12,746 nt of DNA, from positions 1 through 12,746 of the forward strand of contig JBGVFH010000089.1 in assembly GCA_045120955.1 (NCBI GenBank), written 5' to 3'. Numbering within the stretch: position 1 is the first letter of the stretch; each line of letters begins with the position of its first letter. Source of the DNA: JAZMZS01 sp045120955 (GTDB taxonomy: Bacteria > Bacillota > Clostridia > Oscillospirales > CAG-272). The position numbers were made by a program, and so were the translations under genes. Shown here piece by piece: positions 1 through 6,837 of the stretch. Below the pieces are notes generated by a model. The model was not told where the DNA came from and ran no database searches. It saw nothing but the letters and a program-made list of their open reading frames with translations.

Positions 1-1
1 C

Positions 2-2917
2 GTTAAACAAATAAAGAACGGTGTCAGAGTTGAGTACACTATGGGACGCGAAGAGGCAAACTACCTCGTTCCCCGTATGATATCCAAGGAGAGATTTGAG
101 ACATTGATAAAAGATGTCATCTATAATCATCCTGATGCAACCAGGCTTGTAAAGAATCGTTTTGACTCCTTCTACGTAGAGAAAAACCTCGAAAATGAAG
201 AGCTTCAAACTCTCAGAGATCAAATGATCAAGGAATATCCTATTGTAGAGAAGATGCCTGTATATGTACTCAGCACGGACATAACGACTCGTGAGATCGC
301 AGAGCTTGAAGAGTTTATCAAGATCTACTGCCCTGACTACACATATGACGAGCTCGAGTATGACCATGCGCTGACAGAGTACGAGGGCGAGCAGAAAGCT
401 CCCGCAAACTTCAAGATGTCTATTGAGTATTCGCTCAATGACAACGGAATGACAGCGAGACTCCCTGCTAACGGTATCCGTTACGACGCTACAAACTATA
501 CTCTTAACACTATTCAGATACTTCCTTACATCGGTGCTGGTTCAAATGAGAACACAGGTTATATTTTCCTCCCTGATGGTTCCGGTTCTATCACAAAGTT
601 TGAGGATTATGTAGGAAAGAGCATAAACGTATCCGGTACAATATACGGTACTGACTATGCATATCATACGATCTCAGGTAAGCTGCAGGAAACAATGCGT
701 TTGCCTGTATACGGAATCGTAGATAATGACACAATTACCAAAAAGGTTCAGGTAACAAACAATCTTGAGGTTAAAAATGATGCCGGCGAGATAGTCATTA
801 CTCCGGTGACATCAATAAAAACTGAGTCGAAAGAAGAAAGCCGCGGCTTCCTTGCGATAATTGAAGAGGGAGATGCGATGGTATCGATTATGAGTACCGG
901 CGGCGCTTCCACACACAAGTATTACAATGTTGTTACCTCTTTCTCACCAAGACAGAGTGACGAGTATCGTCTTTCCGACAGTATCTCGGCAGCTTCAAGC
1001 TCTGCTATTATAGTTGAGTCTAAGCGTAAATATGTAGGATCTCTTACCATGAGATTTGTTATGCTTACAGACAGCGACATAGCAGCTGAGAAGAACATTA
1101 CAGGTTCTTACGAAGCAACATGGATGGGCATGGCAACCGCATATCGTGAATATCTCATCGAAAAGGGAGCTCTTACCAGAATTACCGCAGAAGAGGTAAG
1201 CGATAAGATGCCTGTCTATATCGAAACATTCGGAACTGTTGAAACAACAGAAAAGATTGCTTCGATTCCCGTAACCGTTGACAAGGCTCTCACAACCTTC
1301 GATCAGGTCAAAACAATGTATGACGAGCTGAGCGCAGGCGGTGTTTCCAACATCAACTTCAAGCTCAAGGGTTACTACAACGGCGGTATGTACTCCACCG
1401 TTCCTTACAAGCTCAAATGGCAAAAGGCAGCAGGCGGAGAGGAAGGCTTCGAGAACCTCGTTGCATATGCAAACGAGAAGGGCTTCGGCGTATATCCCGA
1501 CTTTGATTTCGAATATATGCAGATGAGCGGAATGTTCGACGGTTTCTCTCAGAAGGACCATGCTGTAAAGACCATTGACGACCGTTATTCTTCAAGAATT
1601 ATGTACAACCCCGCAACGCAGGATTATTCCACATACGGCGGTCTGTGCATATCTCCCTCTGCATTCACATATCTGTTTGAGGGACTTGACAAAAATTACT
1701 CAAAGTATTCTAACAGCTCGATCTCTGTTTCGACTCTCGGCTATGCTCTCAACTCTGACTTTGACGAGGACGATCCTTACAACAGAGAGGACTCCAAGGC
1801 TCTTACACAGACTGTACTTTCTCAGATATCCGAAAAGTATGAGAATGTAATGGCTGAAGGCGGAAACGCATATACGCTCGGATATGTTGATCATCTTCTT
1901 GACGTATCACTTGACTCCAGCCGTTATGCACTTACAAGTGCGGCAGTACCTTTCGCAGGTGCTGTGCTTCACGGTTGTATAAACTTCACAGGCTCACCTA
2001 TCAACATGGAAGGTGATATGGATTACGCTCTTCTCAAGGCTATTGAAAACGGCGCATCCCTTTACTTCATTCTTTCTTACGATAACACAGAGCTGCTCAA
2101 AGAGGACTTTACACTCAGCCAGTACTACTCTGTAAGATATGACATATGGAAGAATGATGTGATTGAGATATACAACCAGCTTAACAGTGCTATAGGCGAT
2201 CTTCAGGATAAGCTTATCGTTGATCATGAGTTCCTTGACGGCTCCCGTGTGCCTGACGCTGATGAAGCAGAGTCAGACAAGGTTGTTGCAGAAAACGCTG
2301 CTGCAAAGGCTGAGCAGGACTATGTTTCAAAGATAACTCTTGAGGTATCACGCAGACTTGCAAAGCTTTATGAAAGCGGTCAGATCGAAATCGGCTGCAC
2401 ACTTGCTGATTTTGAAAAAGCGCACGAGATATCAGCTGTAATCACAGTAAACAGCGATGTTGAGGTTACTGCAACCACAAACGCTGCAGGCGAGAAGGTA
2501 TATAGCTACTCTGACGGTATTATACTTACTGTCGGTGCTGACAAGAAGGCAAAGATCGGCTTGACAGACGATTCTCTTGCAAACGCTCAGACCATTATCG
2601 CTCAGAAAGACGCTTTAAGCTCAAGCACAGAAGAGTTTGACAAGTATGCTACAACTTCGGGTACGATCGCAGAGGTCACATACGAAGGCGGAACAAGGTT
2701 CATTCTCAACTACAACGATTATTCCGTTGTATGCGAGTCTGACGGAGTTCAGTACACGATCCCCGCATACTCCTTTGTAACAATAAAGGAGGCGGCAGGC
2801 AAAACAACAGTTTACAATTTCAATACAACCGAAGAAGCAATAATCCTTAGTGTTATCGGCGGAAACGCCGATAACACCAAAACGGTAGCTTCCGGTGCAA
2901 GCATTGAGATCAAGTGA
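2..2917 (+). CDS. DUF5696-type extracellular glycosidase-like protein (5' truncated)
   Basis: The frame is open from the first bases of the window (codons before the ATG at 41 read VKQIKNGVRVEYT), so this is the C-terminal 971 residues of a larger protein. Its signal or anchor region lies outside. The stretch around window bases 420-720 (SIEYSLNDNGMTARLP, then a YIFLPDGSGSITKF motif and YGTDYA) matches what I know of DUF5696 proteins, which sit beside carbohydrate ABC permeases in Clostridia. Bases 1300-1560 encode a gGVxNIxFKLKGYYNGG segment followed by ANEKGFGVYPDFDFEY, which looks like strands of a (beta/alpha)8 barrel. The last ~100 residues look beta-rich. Inference: a secreted or surface protein that binds or cleaves a glycan for the downstream transporter; substrate and activity are unknown. 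The TGA stop directly precedes the AAAGGAGG ribosome site of the next gene. No catalytic residues could be assigned. Confidence is high for the gene and moderate for the family. Confidence 0.85.
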   Translation, partial: VKQIKNGVRVEYTMGREEANYLVPRMISKERFETLIKDVIYNHPDATRLVKNRFDSFYVEKNLENEELQTLRDQMIKEYPIVEKMPVYVLSTDITTREIAELEEFIKIYCPDYTYDELEYDHALTEYEGEQKAPANFKMSIEYSLNDNGMTARLPANGIRYDATNYTLNTIQILPYIGAGSNENTGYIFLPDGSGSITKFEDYVGKSINVSGTIYGTDYAYHTISGKLQETMRLPVYGIVDNDTITKKVQVTNNLEVKNDAGEIVITPVTSIKTESKEESRGFLAIIEEGDAMVSIMSTGGASTHKYYNVVTSFSPRQSDEYRLSDSISAASSSAIIVESKRKYVGSLTMRFVMLTDSDIAAEKNITGSYEATWMGMATAYREYLIEKGALTRITAEEVSDKMPVYIETFGTVETTEKIASIPVTVDKALTTFDQVKTMYDELSAGGVSNINFKLKGYYNGGMYSTVPYKLKWQKAAGGEEGFENLVAYANEKGFGVYPDFDFEYMQMSGMFDGFSQKDHAVKTIDDRYSSRIMYNPATQDYSTYGGLCISPSAFTYLFEGLDKNYSKYSNSSISVSTLGYALNSDFDEDDPYNREDSKALTQTVLSQISEKYENVMAEGGNAYTLGYVDHLLDVSLDSSRYALTSAAVPFAGAVLHGCINFTGSPINMEGDMDYALLKAIENGASLYFILSYDNTELLKEDFTLSQYYSVRYDIWKNDVIEIYNQLNSAIGDLQDKLIVDHEFLDGSRVPDADEAESDKVVAENAAAKAEQDYVSKITLEVSRRLAKLYESGQIEIGCTLADFEKAHEISAVITVNSDVEVTATTNAAGEKVYSYSDGIILTVGADKKAKIGLTDDSLANAQTIIAQKDALSSSTEEFDKYATTSGTIAEVTYEGGTRFILNYNDYSVVCESDGVQYTIPAYSFVTIKEAAGKTTVYNFNTTEEAIILSVIGGNADNTKTVASGASIEIK
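2850..2877 (+). other. Perfect 12-bp hairpin with GAAA loop inside the coding 3' end
   Basis: GTGTTATCGGCG, GAAA, CGCCGATAACAC: a perfect 12-bp stem capped by a GNRA tetraloop. It lies inside the DUF5696 gene, 37 nt before the stop codon and 57 nt before the permease ATG. No T-run follows, so it is not a standard terminator. It may stabilise the upstream mRNA or damp expression of the permeases, as stem-loops at malE-malF-like junctions do. That role is inference. Confidence 0.6.
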
Positions 2918-2934
2918 AAGGAGGAAAGATAAAA

Positions 2935-3924
2935 ATGGCAAAAACTAAAGTTACCGGCGCTGAAAGCGTAGTCGCAAAAGGAGTCGGCGGTAAAAAAAGA
3001 AAAGTTTCTCTTGAAGCTAAAAAAGCTCGTTACGGTTGGCTGTTTGTTCTTCCTTTCGTAATAGGATTTATAGCAGTTTATCTACCGATAATATTCGACT
3101 CTATTAAATACAGCTTTTCAAACATTGAGCAGCAGAGAACAGGCTCATATAAGCTTGTTTTCGTAGGGCTTGATAACTACAGAGAAGCATTGTTCGGAAC
3201 AAACGGCGATGATTTCGTTCAGGCGCTGGGCGAAGGTCTTGCAAAGCTTATAATGGACATTCCCACAATTATAGTCTTTTCACTCTTTATAGCAGTTCTG
3301 CTCAATCAGAAGATGATAGGACGCGCAGCATTCCGTGCAATATTCTTTATGCCGGTTATTCTTTCCACAGGTCTTATTTCTTCAATCGAGATGAAGAGCG
3401 TTGACCCTGAAGCGAGCCTCTCAGAAGGTATCGATACGGGTGTTGACTCCGGAGCTGCCGAGATCGTCAGCGCTATGGACATTGAGGCATTGTTCTCTAA
3501 CATGATCGTCGGAAGTGAGCTTGCTTCCACCGTAGCAAGTGCGGTAAACAATATTTATGATATAGTCAACCGTTCAGGTGTACAGATGCTTATATTCCTT
3601 GCAGGTCTTCAGTCTATCAGCCCTGCAATATATGAGTCCTGCGACGTTGAGGGTGCTACGGCTTGGGAAACTTTCTGGAAGATCACATTCCCAATGATCA
3701 GCCCGATGATACTTGTAAACCTTGTATACACGATCATCGACTCGTTTACAGACCAGTCAAACCCCGTTATGACAGTTATTGATACTACATACGGCGAAGG
3801 TAAAACAGGAAACGTTGTCAGCTCCGCGATGGCTTGGATTTACTTCCTTGTGGTAATGCTGATCATAGCTGCCTGTGCAGGAATTGCATCAGCATTTACC
3901 TTCTATCAGAGAAAGGATAAATAA
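2935..3924 (+). CDS. Carbohydrate ABC transporter permease, MalF/UgpA-like
   Basis: A 329-aa integral membrane protein, one of the two channel subunits of a binding-protein-dependent sugar importer. The start is the ATG at 2935, served by AAAGGAGG at 2917-2924. The in-frame GTG at 2914 overlaps the upstream stop and the ribosome site and is unlikely. Visible parts are a basic Lys-rich cytosolic N-terminus (residues 1-32), a first membrane segment ~34-55, further segments ~107-123 and ~135-150, and the EAA loop at ~234-258 (YESCDVEGATAWETFWKITFP), which contacts the ATPase. Two more segments lie at ~259-275 and ~302-322. Between the third segment and the next, residues ~152-213 form a long acidic, Ser/Ala-rich stretch that is longer than in textbook MalF-type permeases. 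The gene is co-transcribed with the DUF5696 gene and the second permease (13 nt gap). The family is certain; the substrate is not readable. Confidence 0.92.
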   Translation: MAKTKVTGAESVVAKGVGGKKRKVSLEAKKARYGWLFVLPFVIGFIAVYLPIIFDSIKYSFSNIEQQRTGSYKLVFVGLDNYREALFGTNGDDFVQALGEGLAKLIMDIPTIIVFSLFIAVLLNQKMIGRAAFRAIFFMPVILSTGLISSIEMKSVDPEASLSEGIDTGVDSGAAEIVSAMDIEALFSNMIVGSELASTVASAVNNIYDIVNRSGVQMLIFLAGLQSISPAIYESCDVEGATAWETFWKITFPMISPMILVNLVYTIIDSFTDQSNPVMTVIDTTYGEGKTGNVVSSAMAWIYFLVVMLIIAACAGIASAFTFYQRKDK

Positions 3925-3937
3925 GGAGGTGGAAATA

Positions 3938-4981
3938 ATGGATACAAAAATGAATACAGAAATGCCCAAAGTAAAGCGTGAGAGCAAAAACAGAATAAAA
4001 GTTGAGTTTGATCGCGCTCCTCTTAAGGATAGACTGAAGGCGAAGTTCCTCTCCGGTTACTTCCTTACCAATGTTGTATGGTTTCTTTTCCGTTTCGTAA
4101 TACTTCTCGGAGTATCGTTCGTTATACTCTATCCGTTCTTCAGTAAGATCGCAGGCTCATTTATGAGTCAGGAAGACTTTATCGATGTTACGGTTCGTCT
4201 TGTTCCTAAAAATCCCACTCTGGATACCTATAAGGCAATCTTCAATGAACTTGGGTATTGGGAAGCGTTCACAAACACTCTGATACTTTCCTTCTCATGT
4301 GCGGTTCTTCAGATGCTTGTAAGCTGTTTGGTAGGATACGGACTTGCAAAGTTCAAGTTCAAGGGTAATATGATCGTATTCCTTGCGGTAATACTCACAA
4401 TGGTAGTACCTCACAGCACTATTCAGCTTTCAATGTTCATGAAGTTCAGATACTTTGATGTGTTTAACATTCTCGAGCTTGTGGGCGGTCTCATCAAATG
4501 GGATAAACCTTACCTTGAGTTGACCAACACGTTTGCTCCTCTTATCATATTGTCAGCTACGGGTCTTGCGTTTAAGAACGGTCTTTACATATTCCTTATG
4601 AGACAGTTCTTCCTTGGCGTGCCTGATGAGCTTGAAGAGTCAGCTTATATAGACGGTTCGGGAACTCTCAAGACATTCGTAAGAATTATTCTTCCGCTTT
4701 CCGTTCCTATGATGGTAACAGTATTCCTGTTTGCTTTCTCATGGCAGTGGACGGATGAGTTCTACACCGATGTATTCTTCACGAACACAAAGACGCTGTT
4801 GATGCCTAATATCGTTGATATTCCGAATTCGCTTGCTACCGACTATGCCGGTCAGTCGCTCTTCTATTCGGCTATCAACAACACCTGCGGACTTGTTATT
4901 ATCGCTCCGCTGATAATAATGTACCTGTTCTGCCAGAGATCCCTTGTACAAGGTATCGAACGTTCGGGTATTGTAGGTTAA
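3938..4981 (+). CDS. Carbohydrate ABC transporter permease, MalG/UgpE-like
   Basis: A 347-aa partner permease. The ATG at 3938 follows an excellent ribosome site, AAGGAGGTGG at 3923-3932. A charged N-terminus (residues 1-40) precedes a first membrane segment at ~49-68 (FLFRFVILLGVSFVILYPFF). Others lie at ~112-137, ~146-160 and ~198-212. The EAA loop is at ~233-257 (LEESAYIDGSGTLKTFVRIILP), and a last segment is near the C-terminus, which ends in an ERSGIVG-type tail similar to the RGLTAGAVKG-like ends of MalG relatives. With the upstream permease it would form the heterodimeric channel in the cytoplasmic membrane. No ATPase gene follows before the terminator, so the system probably uses a shared MsmX/MsiK-type ATPase encoded elsewhere, or one upstream of the window; this is inference. 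It is the last gene of the operon. Confidence 0.93.
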   Translation: MDTKMNTEMPKVKRESKNRIKVEFDRAPLKDRLKAKFLSGYFLTNVVWFLFRFVILLGVSFVILYPFFSKIAGSFMSQEDFIDVTVRLVPKNPTLDTYKAIFNELGYWEAFTNTLILSFSCAVLQMLVSCLVGYGLAKFKFKGNMIVFLAVILTMVVPHSTIQLSMFMKFRYFDVFNILELVGGLIKWDKPYLELTNTFAPLIILSATGLAFKNGLYIFLMRQFFLGVPDELEESAYIDGSGTLKTFVRIILPLSVPMMVTVFLFAFSWQWTDEFYTDVFFTNTKTLLMPNIVDIPNSLATDYAGQSLFYSAINNTCGLVIIAPLIIMYLFCQRSLVQGIERSGIVG

Positions 4982-5042
4982 TCTATACTAAAAAAAGCAA
5001 GCTTCATCAGCCTATTTGCGATGACGAAGTATTTATGCAGTG

Positions 5043-5080
5043 TGGCGGCACAGTATTTTCTGTGCCGCCATAATATTTTT
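5043..5080 (+). terminator. Rho-independent terminator of the sugar transport operon
   Basis: TGGCGGCACAG (5043-5053), loop TATTTT, CTGTGCCGCCA (5060-5070): a perfect 11-bp GC-rich stem followed by TAATATTTTT. It sits 62 nt after the stop of the second permease and closes the operon. Confidence 0.9.
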
Positions 5081-5346
5081 GGGAAACGCTCGTTGATGTG
5101 CGAAGGGACAGGAGATAACTTCACGGTTAGGGTATGGTATTGATAACCGGGAACGGTTGAAAAAGAAATATAAGATAGCCGAGCAGTTTATCCATTCAAA
5201 TATATCGAAAACAATGGTCATTGCGATTTATATGAGCAGTTGCAAGTTTTATATGGTATAAAGGTACGTCTGCCAATGTTGTTGCTTGGAGAGTTAACAA
5301 GTCGGAGTTTCATTTGACATCGGCATATGTTAATGGGATAAAGTAA
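5081..5346 (+). pseudogene. Decayed coding remnant, possibly the 3' end of a toxin-like gene
   Basis: No frame is open across this stretch, yet each of the three frames carries a protein-like piece. One frame at ~5099-5140 reads CEGTGDNFTVRVWY. A second at ~5105-5200 reads RLGYGIDNRERLKKKYKIAEQF. The first returns at ~5195-5250 with YPFKYIENNGHCDLYEQLQVL. The third ends at 5344-5346 with WYKGTSANVVAWRVNKSEFH and then TSAYVNGIK, stop. The stop TAA overlaps the ATG of the next gene (TAATG), which is typical of translational coupling. I infer a gene broken by several indels whose intact form was coupled to the small gene behind it. A small C-terminal toxin domain followed by its immunity gene would fit this layout, but I do not recognise the family. 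Chance open stretches remain possible for the first two pieces; the last piece is the most convincing. Confidence 0.4.
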
Positions 5347-5504
5347 TGTTGTATAAGCTATGTGATACAATTAAATTAAAAGATGGCAAGATCGGATGTA
5401 CTGTTGATTGCTACGAAGAATGCGATTATATAGTTGATGTTGGTGACACTGAGAAAGACCGGGAGACTATAATTCCAAAAGAAGATCAAATTGAAAAAAG
5501 ATAG
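5346..5504 (+). CDS. Small 52-aa hypothetical protein, immunity-like
   Basis: MLYKLCDTIKLKDGKIGCTV leads a 52-residue acidic protein with four or five short alternating beta-like strands (KLCDTIKLKDG, IGCTVDCYEE, CDYIVDVGD) and an ETIIPKEDQIEKR end. The pattern resembles small SH3-barrel-like proteins of the DUF4926 sort, some of which I associate with toxin immunity; this is recognition by eye and weak. There is no clear ribosome site of its own. The ATG overlaps the stop of the preceding remnant by one base, so translation was probably coupled. It ends at TAG 5502-5504, and the same frame continues open to 5825, so this may be the first half of a longer protein cut by a nonsense mutation, or simply two adjacent genes. 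Confidence 0.5.
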   Translation: MLYKLCDTIKLKDGKIGCTVDCYEECDYIVDVGDTEKDRETIIPKEDQIEKR

Positions 5505-5534
5505 AAGAATAATTTTGAAGAGGCGTGGGCGCAG

Positions 5535-5825
5535 TTGGGAAAAATCCTATACGAGAATGGTCCGTGTGTCGATAGAATGTTTGCTGAGTTATTTACAAAT
5601 TTCTATAAGTATGCTACGATTTGTCGGAAGGAGTTGTTGCAAATGTGGGAAGGTAAGTTTGATGAAAAGCTAAAGGAACTGTTTTTACGGTATTACGATA
5701 TTCACGGTTGTTGTCCCGATGAATACGATGATATATCATACAGCGCAATGACATATGAAGAGCTTACGGGATATATTGTTGAGTGTCTTGAAAAGGGACT
5801 TTCAATGCCGTACGTTGTAAAGTAA
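5535..5825 (+). CDS. Small acidic hypothetical protein (96 aa, possibly starting further upstream)
   Basis: An alpha-helical looking protein with the pieces CVDRMFAELFTNFYKYA, LLQMWEGKFDEKLKELFLRYY and a Cys-Pro-Asp-Glu-Tyr turn. A conserved-looking C-terminus follows (SYSAMTYEELTGYIVECLEK, then GLSMPYVVK). The only reasonable initiation codon is TTG at 5535, with an AAGAGG-like site about 11 nt upstream. The frame is open back to the TAG at 5502-5504, and the residues before the TTG (NNFEEAWAQ) look like real protein, so a start nearer 5505 or read-through from the 52-aa frame is possible. It is followed by its own terminator. I do not recognise the family. Small helical proteins of this size next to a toxin-like remnant are often immunity proteins, which is inference only. 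Confidence 0.55.
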   Translation: MGKILYENGPCVDRMFAELFTNFYKYATICRKELLQMWEGKFDEKLKELFLRYYDIHGCCPDEYDDISYSAMTYEELTGYIVECLEKGLSMPYVVK

Positions 5826-5846
5826 ACGCCCAAAATTAAATAACCT

Positions 5847-5887
5847 AAACCGAGATCGGTACGAAATGTATCGGTTTCGGTTTTTTT
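5847..5887 (+). terminator. Rho-independent terminator after the small-gene cassette
   Basis: AAACCGAGATCGGTAC (5847-5862), loop GAAAT, GTATCGGTTTCGGTTT (5868-5883): 16 base pairs with three G-U pairs in RNA, followed by a continuing T-run to 5887. It ends the transcript of the small gene that stops at 5825. Confidence 0.85.
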
Positions 5888-5987
5888 AATGCCTGTGTAT
5901 GCCGTATGGAGCAGTACCTGACTGACGAGGTGGGGGGATGTGCAAGCTCGAGCCTTTGTTTTTTGCTGCCTTGCAACCAAAGAGGAA

Positions 5988-6061
5988 AAAGACGTTATAC
6001 AGACATCATAATGAACGGGGCATTGCTATCGCTTTCAAAAGATGTTCTGTATAACGGTTTT
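5988..6061. repeat. Long inverted repeat in a gene-free stretch
   Basis: CGTTATACAGACATC (5993-6007) is complementary to GATGTTCTGTATAACG (6041-6056) apart from one bulged base, with a 33-nt spacer. A further AAAG/TTTT extension on the outside can pair past one mismatch. The surrounding 5888-6235 contains no credible gene. The arms could be the ends of a small non-autonomous element or a two-way hairpin terminator. The spacer carries no recognisable gene. Confidence 0.6.
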
Positions 6062-6120
6062 GAATTATAAAGGACTCTATTAAATTGCAAAATTATTCGT
6101 AATAGAGACACTTGGAAAAG

Positions 6121-6155
6121 AAGAAAGCAGAGCATTTTTGCGCTTTGCTTTTTCC
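6121..6155 (+). terminator. Possible weak terminator-like hairpin
   Basis: AAAGCAGAGC (6124-6133) pairs with GCTTTGCTTT (6142-6151) with one G-U pair and an 8-nt loop, then TTCC. No gene directly upstream needs it, so this may be part of a repeat element rather than a terminator. Confidence 0.35.
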
Positions 6156-6235
6156 TTTATACTGTCCGAAAACAAATTTAATAATGATTTTGGTGTCAAA
6201 ATCCGATGCTCGTTAAAACTGAGGACAAAAGAAGT

Positions 6236-6410
6236 GATATTCCTCACTTACGTCCGGAGTGATATTTTTCTTTCGGAAATCGATATGCTTTGCATACCTC
6301 GCCAAAGGCGGGATATGAACAAAGCGTGATATTATATTAGCCATTAAAACTGCCAAAGGCAATATCACCAAGCGAAGCACAATATAACTGCGAAGCAATA
6401 TCACTCGCCG
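6236..6410. repeat. Palindromic mini-hairpin repeat with GATAT/ATATC spacers
   Basis: GATAT occurs at 6236, 6261, 6282, 6312 and 6328. The opposite half carries ATATC at 6362 and 6398 and a degenerate ATATA at 6382. Between the boxes lie short self-complementary units, for example TCACT/AGTGA (6244-6262), CTCGCC-AAA-GGCGGG (6298-6312) and TGCC-AAA-GGCA (6351-6361). The left half can also fold back on the right half. From memory, closely similar sequence recurs in many copies in gut Clostridia genomes and is often mis-called as short hypothetical proteins. No transposase is present. A function, if any, is unknown. Confidence 0.65.
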
Positions 6411-6442
6411 CAAATGCCGTCTGTTTTTTTTATATCAATCTG

Positions 6443-6471
6443 TTGATTTTTTCATGAATGTCTGATATAAT
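6443..6471 (+). promoter_or_regulatory. Sigma-A-type promoter of the T-box/metG transcript
   Basis: TTGATT (6443-6448), 17 nt, TATAAT (6466-6471). The start of transcription is expected near 6478, just before stem I of the T-box. Confidence 0.8.
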
Positions 6472-6478
6472 AAATAGC

Positions 6479-6776
6479 AATAGCAATGACGAGAAAGAGT
6501 AAGCAACTAAAGCTTTTCAGAGAATCCCATCATCTTAGGATGTGCTGTGAATGGGTAAAGTGGATCTTGCCGAACATGGTCTCCGAGCTGCGTACCGAGC
6601 CTTTGGGTTAGGCTACGCCGGGGTCGCCCGTGATAACGATAGAGTTTCGATAGATCATTTCCTGTCCGAACTTGATAAGGCTTGTTGTCGTGAGGAACAA
6701 GTGAATTAGGGTGGTAACACGTGAGTATGTCGCTCTCGTCCCTTGTACTGTGTAGGGGGTGAGAGCGTTTTTGTTT
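6479..6776 (+). promoter_or_regulatory. T-box riboswitch, methionine specifier
   Basis: A complete tRNA-sensing leader. Stem I begins with a GACGAGAAAGAGTA-type K-turn region (~6488-6501). It has the AGAGA bulge (~6521) and the GTGAA distal loop (~6547), and the specifier lies in the context GAAC-ATG-GTCT with codon ATG at 6576-6578, which reads Met. A stem II/pseudoknot region (~6600-6650) and a stem III CTTGTT/AACAAG (6681-6702) follow. The T-box AGGGTGGTAACACG is at 6708-6721; its UGGU bulge suits the ACCA end of a tRNA with discriminator A. GTCCCT (6738-6743) is the antiterminator partner and also part of the terminator. Uncharged tRNA-Met should favour antitermination and expression of metG. 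The T-box departs slightly from the usual AGGGTGGTACCGCG. Class and specifier are both clear by eye. Confidence 0.93.
6731..6776 (+). terminator. Regulated terminator of the T-box
   Basis: CGCTCTC (6731-6737) pairs with GAGAGCG (6761-6767), with an inner CCCT/AGGG pairing, and TTTTTGTTTT follows. It competes with the antiterminator formed with the T-box sequence. Confidence 0.9.
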
Positions 6777-6837
6777 TGCAAATTTTATTTGCGCAGTCGG
6801 TTAAGTGTTATCAACTATAAGAAATGAGGTATGAATT

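Noticed and set aside
995..1561. 188-codon minus-strand frame within the DUF5696 gene
   Set aside because: Cys-rich antisense shadow of a clearly coding plus-strand gene with no start signals.
2914..2934. GTG start for the first permease at 2914
   Set aside because: It would overlap the upstream stop and include the ribosome site; the ATG at 2935 has ideal spacing.
5941..5982. Interleaved short complementary pieces (TGCAAG/CTTGCA and CTTTG/CAAAG) hinting at a pseudoknot
   Set aside because: Stems of only 5-6 bp and no conserved context; chance is likely.
5906..6070. Open frame of 54 codons starting MEQYLTDEVGG
   Set aside because: No ribosome site, Cys/Ser-rich unnatural composition, and it runs through the inverted repeat.
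6138..6329. Open frame of 63 codons on the plus strand and a 66-codon frame opposite
   Set aside because: Both lie inside the mini-hairpin repeat, have no ribosome site and a composition dictated by the repeat.
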